NCBI RefSeq assembly: GCF_002368335.1
Contig: NZ_AP018288.1
Span: 866,607 to 930,606, forward strand
DNA from: Nostoc sp. NIES-4103
Lineage (GTDB): Bacteria; Cyanobacteriota; Cyanobacteriia; Cyanobacteriales; Nostocaceae
DNA: 64,000 bases
Reading direction: 5' to 3'
Under the pieces are notes generated by a model. That model was not told the DNA's origin, did not search any database, and saw nothing but the letters and a program-made list of their open reading frames with translations. The position numbers and the translations under genes are program-made. The first letter of the stretch is position 1. Each line of letters begins with the position of its first letter. Shown here in pieces: positions 1 through 9,048 of this stretch.

Positions 1-942
1 AAAGAACTGCAAACAGCAGTCACACAACTCAAGGCAGAACGTGAAAGATTGTACGCAGAAGCGAACAAAGCTATTGAAGAAGCCAAAACGGCAATTCAAA
101 AACGCGATCGCGAACTTGCCAACCGCAAGCTAGCAATTGAACTGCGCGACCAAAAAATTGCCCAACTCGATCAACTCATTCAAAAGCGTAATCAAGAAAT
201 CGCTTCCAGAGAACAAGTAATCGCCAAACGGGAATCTCGTCTTAAAGACTTAGAAAATCAACAAGAAATTTTAGAACAGGAAGTGGCAAGGCTGGAAAAA
301 TATTACCAGTCATATCGGGACTTGCGTTTGGGTAAACTAGCTTTGGTTCGCGGTCAAGTTCTTGCTTCTGCTGTAGTTCGAGTTGACCAAGCAACTGTAG
401 CCCGCCAAGCAGTCATGCAACTTTTACAAGAAGCTAACCGCAATGCCAATATAGAATTAACTGAACCTGGCGCAACTCCTGCAAATGTAGAGATACTGCG
501 TATCACTCAAGAGAAGGTTGAACAGCTGATCAAGCAGATTAATGATGGTCGAGAATACGTAGTGCGAATTTTCTCCGCTGGTAATTACGTCAGGGGAGAA
601 AAGCAAATTGAATTTTTTGCCGATGCGGCGCGAAATCAACTAGTTTTTTCAGGAGGTCAGATTCTAGCTTCAACCACTGCCGATCCCAGAACCATGACAT
701 CTTATCAAGTGCGGCAAAGACTGGATTTGCTGATTTCTGCCTCCCAATTTCGTGCCCGTAACGCTGGAATCGTCGAAAGTGTACAAATAGACGGTACTTT
801 TCTCCGCTTTTTGGGCCAACTCAGGCAGTATAACCAACCATTGGAAATTAAAGCGATCGCAGCAGAGGACACTTATACAGCCGGGCCTTTGAGAGTCAAG
901 CTAGTAGCAATCATCAACGGACAAGTGATTTTTAGTACTTGA
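1..942 (+). CDS. DUF3084 domain protein, 3' part (start lies upstream of the window)
   Basis: The frame is open from base 1, so only the last 313 codons are visible. The first 100 or so visible residues are a highly charged coiled coil rich in K, R, E and Q. The rest is a globular region with the look of cyanobacterial DUF3084 proteins. Family members usually carry N-terminal membrane segments before the coil (from memory; that part is missing here). No catalytic motif is visible and the function is unknown. It lies 190 bases before a YqgF-like gene and near DUF3146, a neighbourhood I remember as recurrent in filamentous cyanobacteria, which supports the assignment. Confidence 0.75.
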   Translation, partial: KELQTAVTQLKAERERLYAEANKAIEEAKTAIQKRDRELANRKLAIELRDQKIAQLDQLIQKRNQEIASREQVIAKRESRLKDLENQQEILEQEVARLEKYYQSYRDLRLGKLALVRGQVLASAVVRVDQATVARQAVMQLLQEANRNANIELTEPGATPANVEILRITQEKVEQLIKQINDGREYVVRIFSAGNYVRGEKQIEFFADAARNQLVFSGGQILASTTADPRTMTSYQVRQRLDLLISASQFRARNAGIVESVQIDGTFLRFLGQLRQYNQPLEIKAIAAEDTYTAGPLRVKLVAIINGQVIFST

Positions 943-1025
943 ACTGGGGACTGGCGATTGGGGACTGGGGACTGGGGACTGGGGACTGGAGACTGGGGAT
1001 TGGGGACTGGAGACTGGGGCACTGG
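943..1025. repeat. Heptamer tandem repeat (GGGGACT type)
   Basis: About ten degenerate copies of a 7-base unit GGGGACT with variants such as GGGGATT. This is the short tandem repeat class found between genes in heterocyst-forming cyanobacteria. It starts directly at the stop codon of the preceding gene. The same unit, in both orientations, recurs near 39660-39790 and 55930-56020. Confidence 0.85.
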
Positions 1026-1133
1026 AAAATTGTTCTAAAATTTGGGAGGGGTCAGAGCAAATTCCATAATTTTTTACCTGATTACCATTACCCCAATCCC
1101 TAATACCCAATCCCCAGTCCCTTTTACTTACAT

Positions 1134-1589
1134 ATGACCTTCAGGGAATTTTCACCAACGCAACCAGTCATTTTAGGCTTTGATCCAGGTAAAGATAAAT
1201 GTGGTTTAGCAGTCATGGGACTGGATCGGCAACTACATTATCACGAGGTTGTGCCATCACTTGAAGCGATCGCCACCATTGAGACACTACGTCAAAAGTT
1301 TCCCATTTCCCTATTGGTAATGGGCAACCAAACCACAGCCAAGCAATGGAAACAGCAGCTGTCTGTTGAATTGACACCAGCTTTAAATATTGTTTTAGTG
1401 GATGAACGTTACACCACTTTAGAAGCACGCGATCGCTATTGGCAAATGTACCCACCCAAGGGATTAACAAAACTATTGCCACAGGGTATGCGGCAACCAC
1501 CACGACCAATAGATGACATTGTTGCCATCCTCTTAATCGAAAGATACTTAAATCGCCTAACTGAATCAGCACAAAGGAGTGAGGAGTGA
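1134..1589 (+). CDS. yqgF: YqgF/RuvX-like RNase H-fold nuclease
   Basis: A 151-residue protein of the YqgF (RuvX) family, which has an RNase H-like fold and takes part in 5' processing of pre-16S rRNA. The N-terminal strand GFDPGKDKCGLAV (about residues 15-27) carries the first metal-binding Asp. VDERYTT (about 88-94) and PIDDIVA (about 127-133) supply the later acidic residues expected of this fold. Length is normal for the family. This is the divergent cyanobacterial branch; a second, more typical ruvX could exist elsewhere. The ATG at 1134 has no strong ribosome binding site, but no better start lies nearby. Confidence 0.8.
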   Translation: MTFREFSPTQPVILGFDPGKDKCGLAVMGLDRQLHYHEVVPSLEAIATIETLRQKFPISLLVMGNQTTAKQWKQQLSVELTPALNIVLVDERYTTLEARDRYWQMYPPKGLTKLLPQGMRQPPRPIDDIVAILLIERYLNRLTESAQRSEE

Positions 1590-1661
1590 GGAGTGAAAAG
1601 TTAAGAGTTACATCATCAATTCATAACTTCTAACTGTTAACTCCTAACTCCTAACTCCTAA
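1590..1661. repeat. Heptamer tandem repeat (GAGTGAG / AACTCCT type), inverted halves
   Basis: Copies of GAGGAGT-like heptamers on the left and CTAACTC-like heptamers on the right face each other between two convergent genes, so the RNA could fold back on itself. The array begins inside the last codons of the yqgF-like gene. Confidence 0.7.
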
Positions 1662-1921
1662 AGTTCAGCTCGAATAGTAAAAGCATAATCTCCTCCAGGT
1701 TCTAGCTGGTAATCTTGTTGTTCCAAAAAGCGACCGAGGGGTTCTTTGATTAAAGCACGACCTTGGGAAGGCTTAACAGAAAGTTCTCCCCGGCGGAAAT
1801 GCCATTGGAAATGCCACTCAAAATCACCCGCGCTGACTTCGCCCTCAAGGAATCCGTGTTGCCAGGATTGGCGGGTAATTCTGACATGGGCGATGGTTTC
1901 TGGCAGACGTTTAGCACTCAC
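1658..1921 (-). CDS. DUF3146 family protein
   Basis: An 87-residue protein matching the small cyanobacterial DUF3146 family: it starts MSAKRLPETIAHVRITRQSW and ends in a DYAFTIRAEL strand. It is predicted soluble and mostly beta, with no known function. The start codon is GTG. It converges on the YqgF-like gene, with only heptamer repeats between. The internal WHFQWHF looks like a small local duplication of the usual single WHF. Confidence 0.75.
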   Translation of the reverse strand: MSAKRLPETIAHVRITRQSWQHGFLEGEVSAGDFEWHFQWHFRRGELSVKPSQGRALIKEPLGRFLEQQDYQLEPGGDYAFTIRAEL

Positions 1922-2209
1922 AATGCTTTATGTCAAGTGTGGGATAGCAGCCTACTATACAGGCTACTTATTTTATTTACCAAACATAGCTTAAATAGAC
2001 AAACTGACAAAGTGAGTATTTGTAGATGACCGAAAACAGGGTTTAGGGTCTGGGGTGCAGGAAAAGAAGGAGTACTAGATCTGAAAATCTAAAATCCAAA
2101 ATCGTATAAGCCCTGTAATAATCAATGCTTAATCTAATTGCAAAGAAATATTAAAGTTGTGCTGTTACACTCCGCAGTGGTTCAACTGCAACAATTCAGG
2201 GAACAGTGT

Positions 2210-3802
2210 ATGCAGAGGTTCAACTTCGAGGGCTTGCTATCAAGTCGGCTGAGACGACGACAAATTTTGATTGGAGTTGGTAGTATAACTGGTTTAGCGA
2301 TCGCCAATCAATTCTCTCACAAAGTTCTCGCCCTACCGAAATTCTCTAATTATCCCTTTAGTTTGGGTGTGGCTTCTGGGGAACCACTTTCAGATAATGT
2401 AGTCTTATGGACACGCTTAGCACCCGATCCGCTCAATGGTGGCGGGCTGGGACAATACAATATACCAGTGCAGTGGCAGATTGCTACCGACGAAAAAATG
2501 CGGCAAGTTGTCCGCAGTGGTACACAGATGGCTATTCCAGAATTCGGACACTCTGTGCATGTGGAAGTGCAAGGACTAAAACCTGCGCGGTGGTACTGGT
2601 ATCGCTTCCAAGTAGGTAATGAAGTTAGTCCTATTGGGCGAACTTGCACAGCTCCTAATCCTCGCGATCGCATTAATCGTTTCCGCTTTGCCTTCGCTTC
2701 CTGTCAAAATTGGGAGCAGGGATACTTCGCAGCCTATAAACACATGGCTCAAGAAGACCTAGACTTAATTATTCACCTAGGTGACTACATCTACGAGGGA
2801 GCGCCGAGAGCCAATGCACTGCGAACCCATGAAGGAAATGGTGAACCTGTAACCCTGGAGGAGTATCGCAACCGCCACGCCCAATACAAAACTGACCCCA
2901 ACCTACAAGCCGCCCATGCTGCATTTCCTTGGCTAGTTACTTGGGACGACCACGAAGTTGATAATAATTGGGCAAACGAAATTCCTCAAGACCCTGAACA
3001 ACAATCACGTGAAGCTTTTCTAGCTCGTCGTGCTGCTGCTTTCCAAGCATACTACGAACACATGCCACTGCGGGACTTCTCAAAACCTAGAGGCATTGAT
3101 ATGCAGCTGTATCGGCGTTTAAGCTTTGGTAACTTGGTTGAGTTTAATGTTCTAGATACTCGCCAGTACCGTACTAACCAACCTTGTAATGACAGCATTG
3201 AGCCACGCTGCCCTGAAGCTTTTAATGAAAATGCCACTCTACTCGGTACTGAACAAGAACAGTGGCTATTCCGCAATTTAGATAGCTCTCAGGCACGCTG
3301 GAACGTTCTAGCTCAACAAATTGTTTTTACTCAGCATGACTGGGTGGCTGGTTCTGAGGCTGCTTTTAATATAGATGCCTGGGACGGTTATGTAGCTGCT
3401 CGTAACCGTATACTTAACTTCCTGGCTCAACGCCAGCCAGCAAACCCAGTTGTCATCAGTGGTGACACTCACTCCAGCTGGGTAAGTGACCTGAAAGCCG
3501 ACTACGATAACCCTAATTCTACTACAGTGGGTACTGAGTTTGTCGGCACATCCATCAGCTCAGGCTTTAGTGCTAGCGATCGCATTGAGAAGGCTCTACC
3601 AGATAGTCCCTGGATAAAGTACTTCAATGGTAGACAACGCGGCTATGTTGTTTGTGACCTCAATCATCAGCGCTGGCGTACTGACTATCGACTATTACCT
3701 CCATCTCCAGACACTGGATCTACTGTGTCTGACCCAAATGCCCCAATCACTACAACAGTCTCTTTCGATCTGCCGCATCAAGGGGTAGTAGAGCGTGTCT
3801 AG
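2210..3802 (+). CDS. phoD: PhoD-type alkaline phosphatase, Tat-exported
   Basis: A 530-residue PhoD-family phosphodiesterase/alkaline phosphatase that releases phosphate from esters outside the cytoplasmic membrane, using Fe and Ca in characterised members. The N-terminus has a twin-arginine signal (RRRQILIGVGSITGLAIA). The expected PhoD N-terminal domain follows (FSLGVASGEPLSDNVVLWTR). Metal-binding motifs are ASCQNWEQG (about residue 162), HLGDYIYEG (about 190), WDDHEVDNNW (about 245) and VISGDTHSSW (about 415). An in-frame TTG exists 72 bases upstream, but the ATG at 2210 has an AGGGA about 9 bases ahead and puts the Tat motif at the usual distance. It probably serves phosphate scavenging; no Pho box was identified by eye. 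Confidence 0.9.
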   Translation: MQRFNFEGLLSSRLRRRQILIGVGSITGLAIANQFSHKVLALPKFSNYPFSLGVASGEPLSDNVVLWTRLAPDPLNGGGLGQYNIPVQWQIATDEKMRQVVRSGTQMAIPEFGHSVHVEVQGLKPARWYWYRFQVGNEVSPIGRTCTAPNPRDRINRFRFAFASCQNWEQGYFAAYKHMAQEDLDLIIHLGDYIYEGAPRANALRTHEGNGEPVTLEEYRNRHAQYKTDPNLQAAHAAFPWLVTWDDHEVDNNWANEIPQDPEQQSREAFLARRAAAFQAYYEHMPLRDFSKPRGIDMQLYRRLSFGNLVEFNVLDTRQYRTNQPCNDSIEPRCPEAFNENATLLGTEQEQWLFRNLDSSQARWNVLAQQIVFTQHDWVAGSEAAFNIDAWDGYVAARNRILNFLAQRQPANPVVISGDTHSSWVSDLKADYDNPNSTTVGTEFVGTSISSGFSASDRIEKALPDSPWIKYFNGRQRGYVVCDLNHQRWRTDYRLLPPSPDTGSTVSDPNAPITTTVSFDLPHQGVVERV

Positions 3803-4108
3803 TACTTGACTAACCCAAATTTGCCACCTGCTTCCACGTAGGGGAGCTGGGGAGTAAAGGAAAAATTGATACAGCTTCCCCTCTGCCCTTCTGCTGGCTA
3901 TCATGCAAATATTGGTGTCAAAAAGTAAGCTAAAACACATTTGCTTTGCGTAATTGAATTGGATAAAATTATTGTGGTGTGGGCATATTGCCCGCCCAGT
4001 ATATGCAATTTAAATGTGTAACAGCTTACTAAGTAAAGTTCAGATCCGCAATTCTTCTTAACTAACCGATGTCAGGTTTTAAGTATATTCACTTTTGCAA
4101 AATATAGG
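3803..4108. other. Intergenic stretch without a recognised gene
   Basis: AT-rich spacer between the phosphatase and the repeat-protein gene. I see one short GGGGAGCTGGGGAG patch with a facing CTTCCCCTC at 3840-3895, possibly a weak stem, and nothing else to support. Confidence 0.5.
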
Positions 4109-6637
4109 ATGCATCGTTATGGTTGCGATACAAGTCCAGCTTTTGATCTAAAAATGACATCCATCACAAATTATAGCTACGATGCTAACGGCAACCTGGT
4201 TTATGAGAGTACTGACTTTGATGCTAATGGCATTGCAGATTCAGTCATCACCTACCGCTATCACCAAATATCCCAAAGCTTTGATAACGATGGTGACGGC
4301 ATTAGCGATCGCAGTACTATCTATACTTATGATGGCAACGGCAATCTAGCATCCGAAAGTTTTGACAATAATGGGGATGGCACACCTGATGCTATCAATA
4401 CTTATGTCTACAATGCCAATGGTAATCTCACATCTATAGGCAATGACAATAATGGCGATGGTATAACTGAGAGTCTTACCACCTTGACTTACGATATCAA
4501 GGGTAACAAGTTATCGGAAAGCTTTGACAATAATAACGACGGCACAGTTGACCGTGTTTATCTTTATACATACGATGCTCAAGGCAATCTCACATCTGAA
4601 CAGTATGATTACAATGGTGACGACACAGTAGATTCAGCTAACATCTATACCTACGATAACAACAATAACCGCACATCTGAACAGTATGATGACAATGGCG
4701 ATGGTACAGTAGATTCAGTTAACAGCTACACCTACGACGCTAACAGCAACCGCACATCAGAAAGCTTTGACGACGATCGCAACGGCACTATTGACCGCAT
4801 TAACACTTACACCTACGATGCTCAAGGTAACAAGACATCGGAAAATTATGACAACAATGGTGATGGCATTGTTGACCGGATTGACACTTATACTTACGAT
4901 GTCAAGGGTAACAAAACATCAGAAAGCTATGACAACGATGGTGATGGCATTGCGAATAAAATCAATACCTATACCTACGATGCTAATAGCAAGTTAATAG
5001 CAGAAAGCTATGACAACGATGGTGATGGCATTGCGAATAAAATCAATACCTATACCTACGATGCCAATGGCGATCGCATATTAGAAAACTACGATTACAA
5101 TGGCGATGGCACTGTTGATAAAATATATACTTACAACTACGATGGCGATCGTAATTTGACATTCGTAGGCATTGATTACAATGCTGATGGTAAAACTGAC
5201 TATCTCACTACTTATAAATACAATACCAACAGTCAACTTACATTTGTGAGTGTTGATTATAATGGCGATGGCAACTTAGATAACGTCACCAATTATACCT
5301 ATGACCTCAATGGCAATAAGACATCTGAAAGCTATGATTACAATGGTGACGGCAAGCTTGATCAAGTCATCAACTATACCTATGACAACAGTGACAACCT
5401 TACATCTGTAAGTAATGATCAAAATGGTGATGGCAAAGTTGATAATGCCACGAACTACATTTACGATGCCAAGGGGAACAAGACATTGGAAAGCTATGAC
5501 AACAATGGCGATGGCATAGCTGAGAATATCACTAACTATAGTTATGATGTCAATAATAATCTGACATCAATCAGTTACGACTACGATGGCGATGGTAATG
5601 CTGAGAATATTACTAATTACAGCTACGGTCGTAGTTCTGCAACCTATAGTGACAATGACAACTCCACACCTGAGACAGTCACCATTTACATTTACAATGC
5701 TAGTGGTCAGTTAATCTCAAAGCAACTTGACAACGAAGGCGATCGCAGCATAGATGCAGTCACAACTTACAGCTACGATGCTGACGGCAAGCTAAAAACC
5801 AAGAACTTTGACAAAAATAACGACAATATCCTTGATGAAGTTACCACATACAGCTATGACAGTAACGGCAAGCTGATATCCCAACAGGTTGACCAGAATC
5901 ATAACGGTAGCATAGATGCAGTCACAACTTATAGCTACGATGCTGATGGCAAGCTAAAAACCAAGAACTTTGACAAAAACAACGACAATATCGTTGATGA
6001 AGTTACCACATACAACTATGATTCTAGCGGTAATCTTATATCTGAGGAGATTGACAATAATAATGATGGTGTCAATGATACTCTTGTCAGCTACACCTAT
6101 GATAGTAAAGGTCAACTGATAACTAAGTCGATTAACGATGATTTAGTACAAAGTTTGACCCTTTACGGTGGAGAGAGTAACGATAAACTCATTGGCGGTT
6201 CTGGAAACGACCAACTATATGGTGGTAATGGTAATGATACCTTAGTTGGCGGTGCTGGAGGTGATATTCTCACAGGTGGTTATGGGCGTGATCAATTTCG
6301 TTTTCCGTATCTAACGGATTCCTTACTATCTAATTTTGATGTGATTAAGGATCTAAGTATCGGTGTAGATAAAATTGATGGCCCAAGAGCAGTTTCAGCA
6401 TTTAGCGTTGTTCACCTCGGCAAGATTAACACACTGACCGAAGCTGAAATACAAAACTTATTGAACACATCTACTTTTGCTGCTAATAAGGCGGCGACGT
6501 TTCATCTAGGTACAGGCGATGATCAGCGGACGTTCTTAGCTCTCAATGATTCTACCAAAGGATTTTCAGCTACAACTGATGCCATTATGGAGATTACTGG
6601 CTTCAGTGGGAACTTAGCTTTTATGTCGATTATTTAG
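4109..6637 (+). CDS. Secreted calcium-binding repeat protein (YD-like repeats with DxNxDG loops, RTX tail)
   Basis: An 842-residue protein built of about 24 tandem units of roughly 27 residues. Each unit pairs a YTYDANGN-type YD/RHS-like strand with an acidic loop such as DNNGDGTVD, the spacing of EF-hand or dockerin calcium loops. Near residue 690 begin four RTX-like nonapeptides (GGSGNDQLYGGNGNDTL). A C-terminal region of about 130 residues without repeats follows, ending in hydrophobic residues, as in type I secreted proteins. There is no N-terminal signal peptide, consistent with that route. It is likely a surface or extracellular structural protein stabilised by calcium; no enzymatic domain is visible. 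ATG at 4109 follows ATAGG; ATG at 4154 is an alternative start. Confidence 0.8.
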   Translation: MHRYGCDTSPAFDLKMTSITNYSYDANGNLVYESTDFDANGIADSVITYRYHQISQSFDNDGDGISDRSTIYTYDGNGNLASESFDNNGDGTPDAINTYVYNANGNLTSIGNDNNGDGITESLTTLTYDIKGNKLSESFDNNNDGTVDRVYLYTYDAQGNLTSEQYDYNGDDTVDSANIYTYDNNNNRTSEQYDDNGDGTVDSVNSYTYDANSNRTSESFDDDRNGTIDRINTYTYDAQGNKTSENYDNNGDGIVDRIDTYTYDVKGNKTSESYDNDGDGIANKINTYTYDANSKLIAESYDNDGDGIANKINTYTYDANGDRILENYDYNGDGTVDKIYTYNYDGDRNLTFVGIDYNADGKTDYLTTYKYNTNSQLTFVSVDYNGDGNLDNVTNYTYDLNGNKTSESYDYNGDGKLDQVINYTYDNSDNLTSVSNDQNGDGKVDNATNYIYDAKGNKTLESYDNNGDGIAENITNYSYDVNNNLTSISYDYDGDGNAENITNYSYGRSSATYSDNDNSTPETVTIYIYNASGQLISKQLDNEGDRSIDAVTTYSYDADGKLKTKNFDKNNDNILDEVTTYSYDSNGKLISQQVDQNHNGSIDAVTTYSYDADGKLKTKNFDKNNDNIVDEVTTYNYDSSGNLISEEIDNNNDGVNDTLVSYTYDSKGQLITKSINDDLVQSLTLYGGESNDKLIGGSGNDQLYGGNGNDTLVGGAGGDILTGGYGRDQFRFPYLTDSLLSNFDVIKDLSIGVDKIDGPRAVSAFSVVHLGKINTLTEAEIQNLLNTSTFAANKAATFHLGTGDDQRTFLALNDSTKGFSATTDAIMEITGFSGNLAFMSII

Positions 6638-6905
6638 GGAGCAACGCTTCGGAGAGTGAGATGGCAGAGCTGGGGGAGCTGGGGAGGCTGGGGAGGCTGG
6701 GGAAGAGGAATAAATTAAGTGTATTTATCAGATTTTAAGTAGCAAAAAGGACTATGTTTTCTCTTTTCTCCCCCAGCTACCCCAGCTACCCCCGCTCCCA
6801 AGCGCTCATTTCACGATGATCTCACGCTCTTTGCGCGTTGCTCCCATTATTTAATTTTATGGTGCATACCGCTTTGGCAAGTTATGGCAGCCTCGAAGAA
6901 TCCTG
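6638..6905. other. Intergenic stretch with facing GGGGAGCT / AGCTACCCC repeats
   Basis: No gene seen. A GCTGGGGAGG array (about 6668-6705) faces CCCCCAGCTACCCCAGC (about 6770-6795), giving a possible long-range stem downstream of the repeat-protein gene. Confidence 0.5.
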
Positions 6906-6912
6906 TTAATTA

Positions 6913-7112
6913 ACGTGAGTTCGATGAACCTCTCCCCAACCCCTCTCCGACACCGAGAGGGGCTTTAACATCTTAGGTAAAGAACGAAAAATCAAGCTTC
7001 TTAAGCCTCTGACGCCACTTGCTACAAGTCGGGAAACCCGCCCAACGCAGTGGCTCCTCCTTTTAGGGGAGAGGTTTGGAAGTGGGGTCTTTTAAATCTG
7101 TCGAACTCACGT
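6913..7112. mobile_element. MITE-like element, 200 bp, perfect 12-bp inverted ends and 7-bp target duplication
   Basis: ACGTGAGTTCGA at 6913-6924 and its exact reverse complement at 7101-7112 bound the element. TTAATTA flanks it on both sides (6906-6912 and 7113-7119), a perfect 7-bp target-site duplication. The interior has no coding capacity, but it holds a CCTCTCC palindrome and a GC-rich segment (CGCCACTTGC...GTGGCTCC, about 7012-7050) that recurs in inverted form in the element at 24941-25096. It is presumably moved by a transposase encoded elsewhere. Confidence 0.85.
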
Positions 7113-9048
7113 TTAATTATGCCTTAACTTGACGTGAGTTACACAGGTGGTATGTTGACCACTGACCTCTCCCCCGGCCCCTCTCCTACAAGGAGAGGGG
7201 AGTAATATTACAACCGCTAAATTACTTACAACGCCTGGTTGCTTCACTGTGTTGATCCTCCGTACCCTACAAGAAGGCGTTCCACCGACGCTACGGACAA
7301 ATGTTCAAGCACAATTGATATAAGAAGGCTAATTTTCTCTTATTTGCCCTTATCTTAAAGAATTTCAAAATAATTTAACTTGTGTTTCACTATTGTTCAA
7401 AGAACAATACCAGTTAAAAAACTGTTTGTAAATGATTATGAAGCTGTAGATTGAGATTTTATACAAATTAAAGCTGTGTGAATAGTACATGATTGATCTG
7501 TGCGATCGCCTGTTTTTTTCAACTTTACATTTCTTGAAAAATAGACTCGCAAATAGTCAAAATATTTAACAAAAAAGCGCATATTAATTTGTAATCTACT
7601 TAATATAGTTTACTAATTAGTTCTTAAATCTTAAATATAGTCAGAAAAACCTTAAATTGTTTTGGGTAAAGTTTAGATCTATATCCTTTGTAAGAGAAAA
7701 ATTTTTATTCAACTCATCCTTCTGATAGATGAGAGAATTTATTTATGATATTATTCTTTTACTAAGAAACATAATTCAATTCAAGCCTCTGCCAATCTTT
7801 ACAGGTTAGAGGCTTTTTCATGTAATGTCTACGATCAGCCGCTTCTTCTCCAGAACAACTTCGGGGAACACGTCTACGCAGTTCCTTAATTAGTATCGTA
7901 TCTATTTTTATAGAATTTATCTCAGTAATATTAAAGCATTGCGATCGCTATCCTAAAATGCATAGGAAAGCATCTCAGGCAGAATAACCCTACGTTTTGG
8001 AGTGTTTGCTAAAACAGCATGGGGGATAATTGTGAAGGGTGAGTGTAAATTACATACATTACAAAATGTTTCAGTAAGTTTGCGTAAATTACGCAGAAAT
8101 TTGATCGCTCAAATCAAAAAATAACAGTATATAAGCGGGTTGCAATCAAGCTTTTATGTCAGTACTATATAGTGCAATAGATGTTTAAGTCCCACTAAGA
8201 AACTAGATGGTAAGATTTATTAGATAATTTATCTTTACTAATAAAAAGTATCATTAGCTTCTGTTTTGCTAATGCTAAACAACATTCAGAATATCTCAAA
8301 TGTTGGCATCTGTTTTAGATAATATAAGCATAAATATAGTCGATCCGCCATCAAGAATTTTTGTGGACAACTACCACTAGCTACATTAATTCTAATTTTC
8401 TGACTTAATTGTTCTGCTATAATTTTTCCCTGACGGTTTGACGCGCACTTGCATAGTGACTACAATTGTTCATAATTAATTATAGTAATTAGTTTTGTAT
8501 GCAATCGATATATGGAGATATAATCCAGAAAATAACCACTTTTGACAACTTAGTAGACACATAATTAATTGATCTACTATTTTTATTTGAAAAATTTCAT
8601 ATCGATGGCTGGTCTATTTAGTTGTTGTACCCTTTTCTAAAATTCAGCGATATTCTGACCATTTTTACTCACAAGCATCTTCTCAAAGATACTTAAAAGC
8701 TGCTGCCCAGGCTTTAATCATCAGCTAGAATTACCATTAATTCTCATGATTATCCAAATACATCTGGATAATTTACTCAACATTATTTGCAGAATTTATT
8801 GGATCAATTAGCACTACTCATTATCTTGATCCCCTTTATTCCTCTGAGCTAGAAACTATTTCTCAATCCAACAGTGTTTATGCTTACACTTATTTCTCAT
8901 TAACTGGCACGTAATTAGTAGATGGACACAATTAGCTAAAGCAACCAGCTGCTATCAGTGCTTTGCCTTCCTACCTGCTACTTAAAACTTTTCTATATCG
9001 CTACGAACTTCTGAAATTTCATACTCAGTCACTCAGAAAAACTAGTTT
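7113..9048. other. Gene-free AT-rich region upstream of the NRPS cluster
   Basis: About 1.9 kb with no supported gene on either strand. It opens with a second ACGTGAGTT (7132-7140) followed by a CTCTCCC...GGGAGAGG-like palindrome, resembling half of the neighbouring MITE. Later sequence is very AT-rich and holds a GCGATCGC near 7503. The promoter of the NRPS genes must lie here or close to 9049, but I could not fix a -10/-35 pair. The frame of the first NRPS gene is closed by TAG at 9043, so that protein does not extend upstream. Confidence 0.6.
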
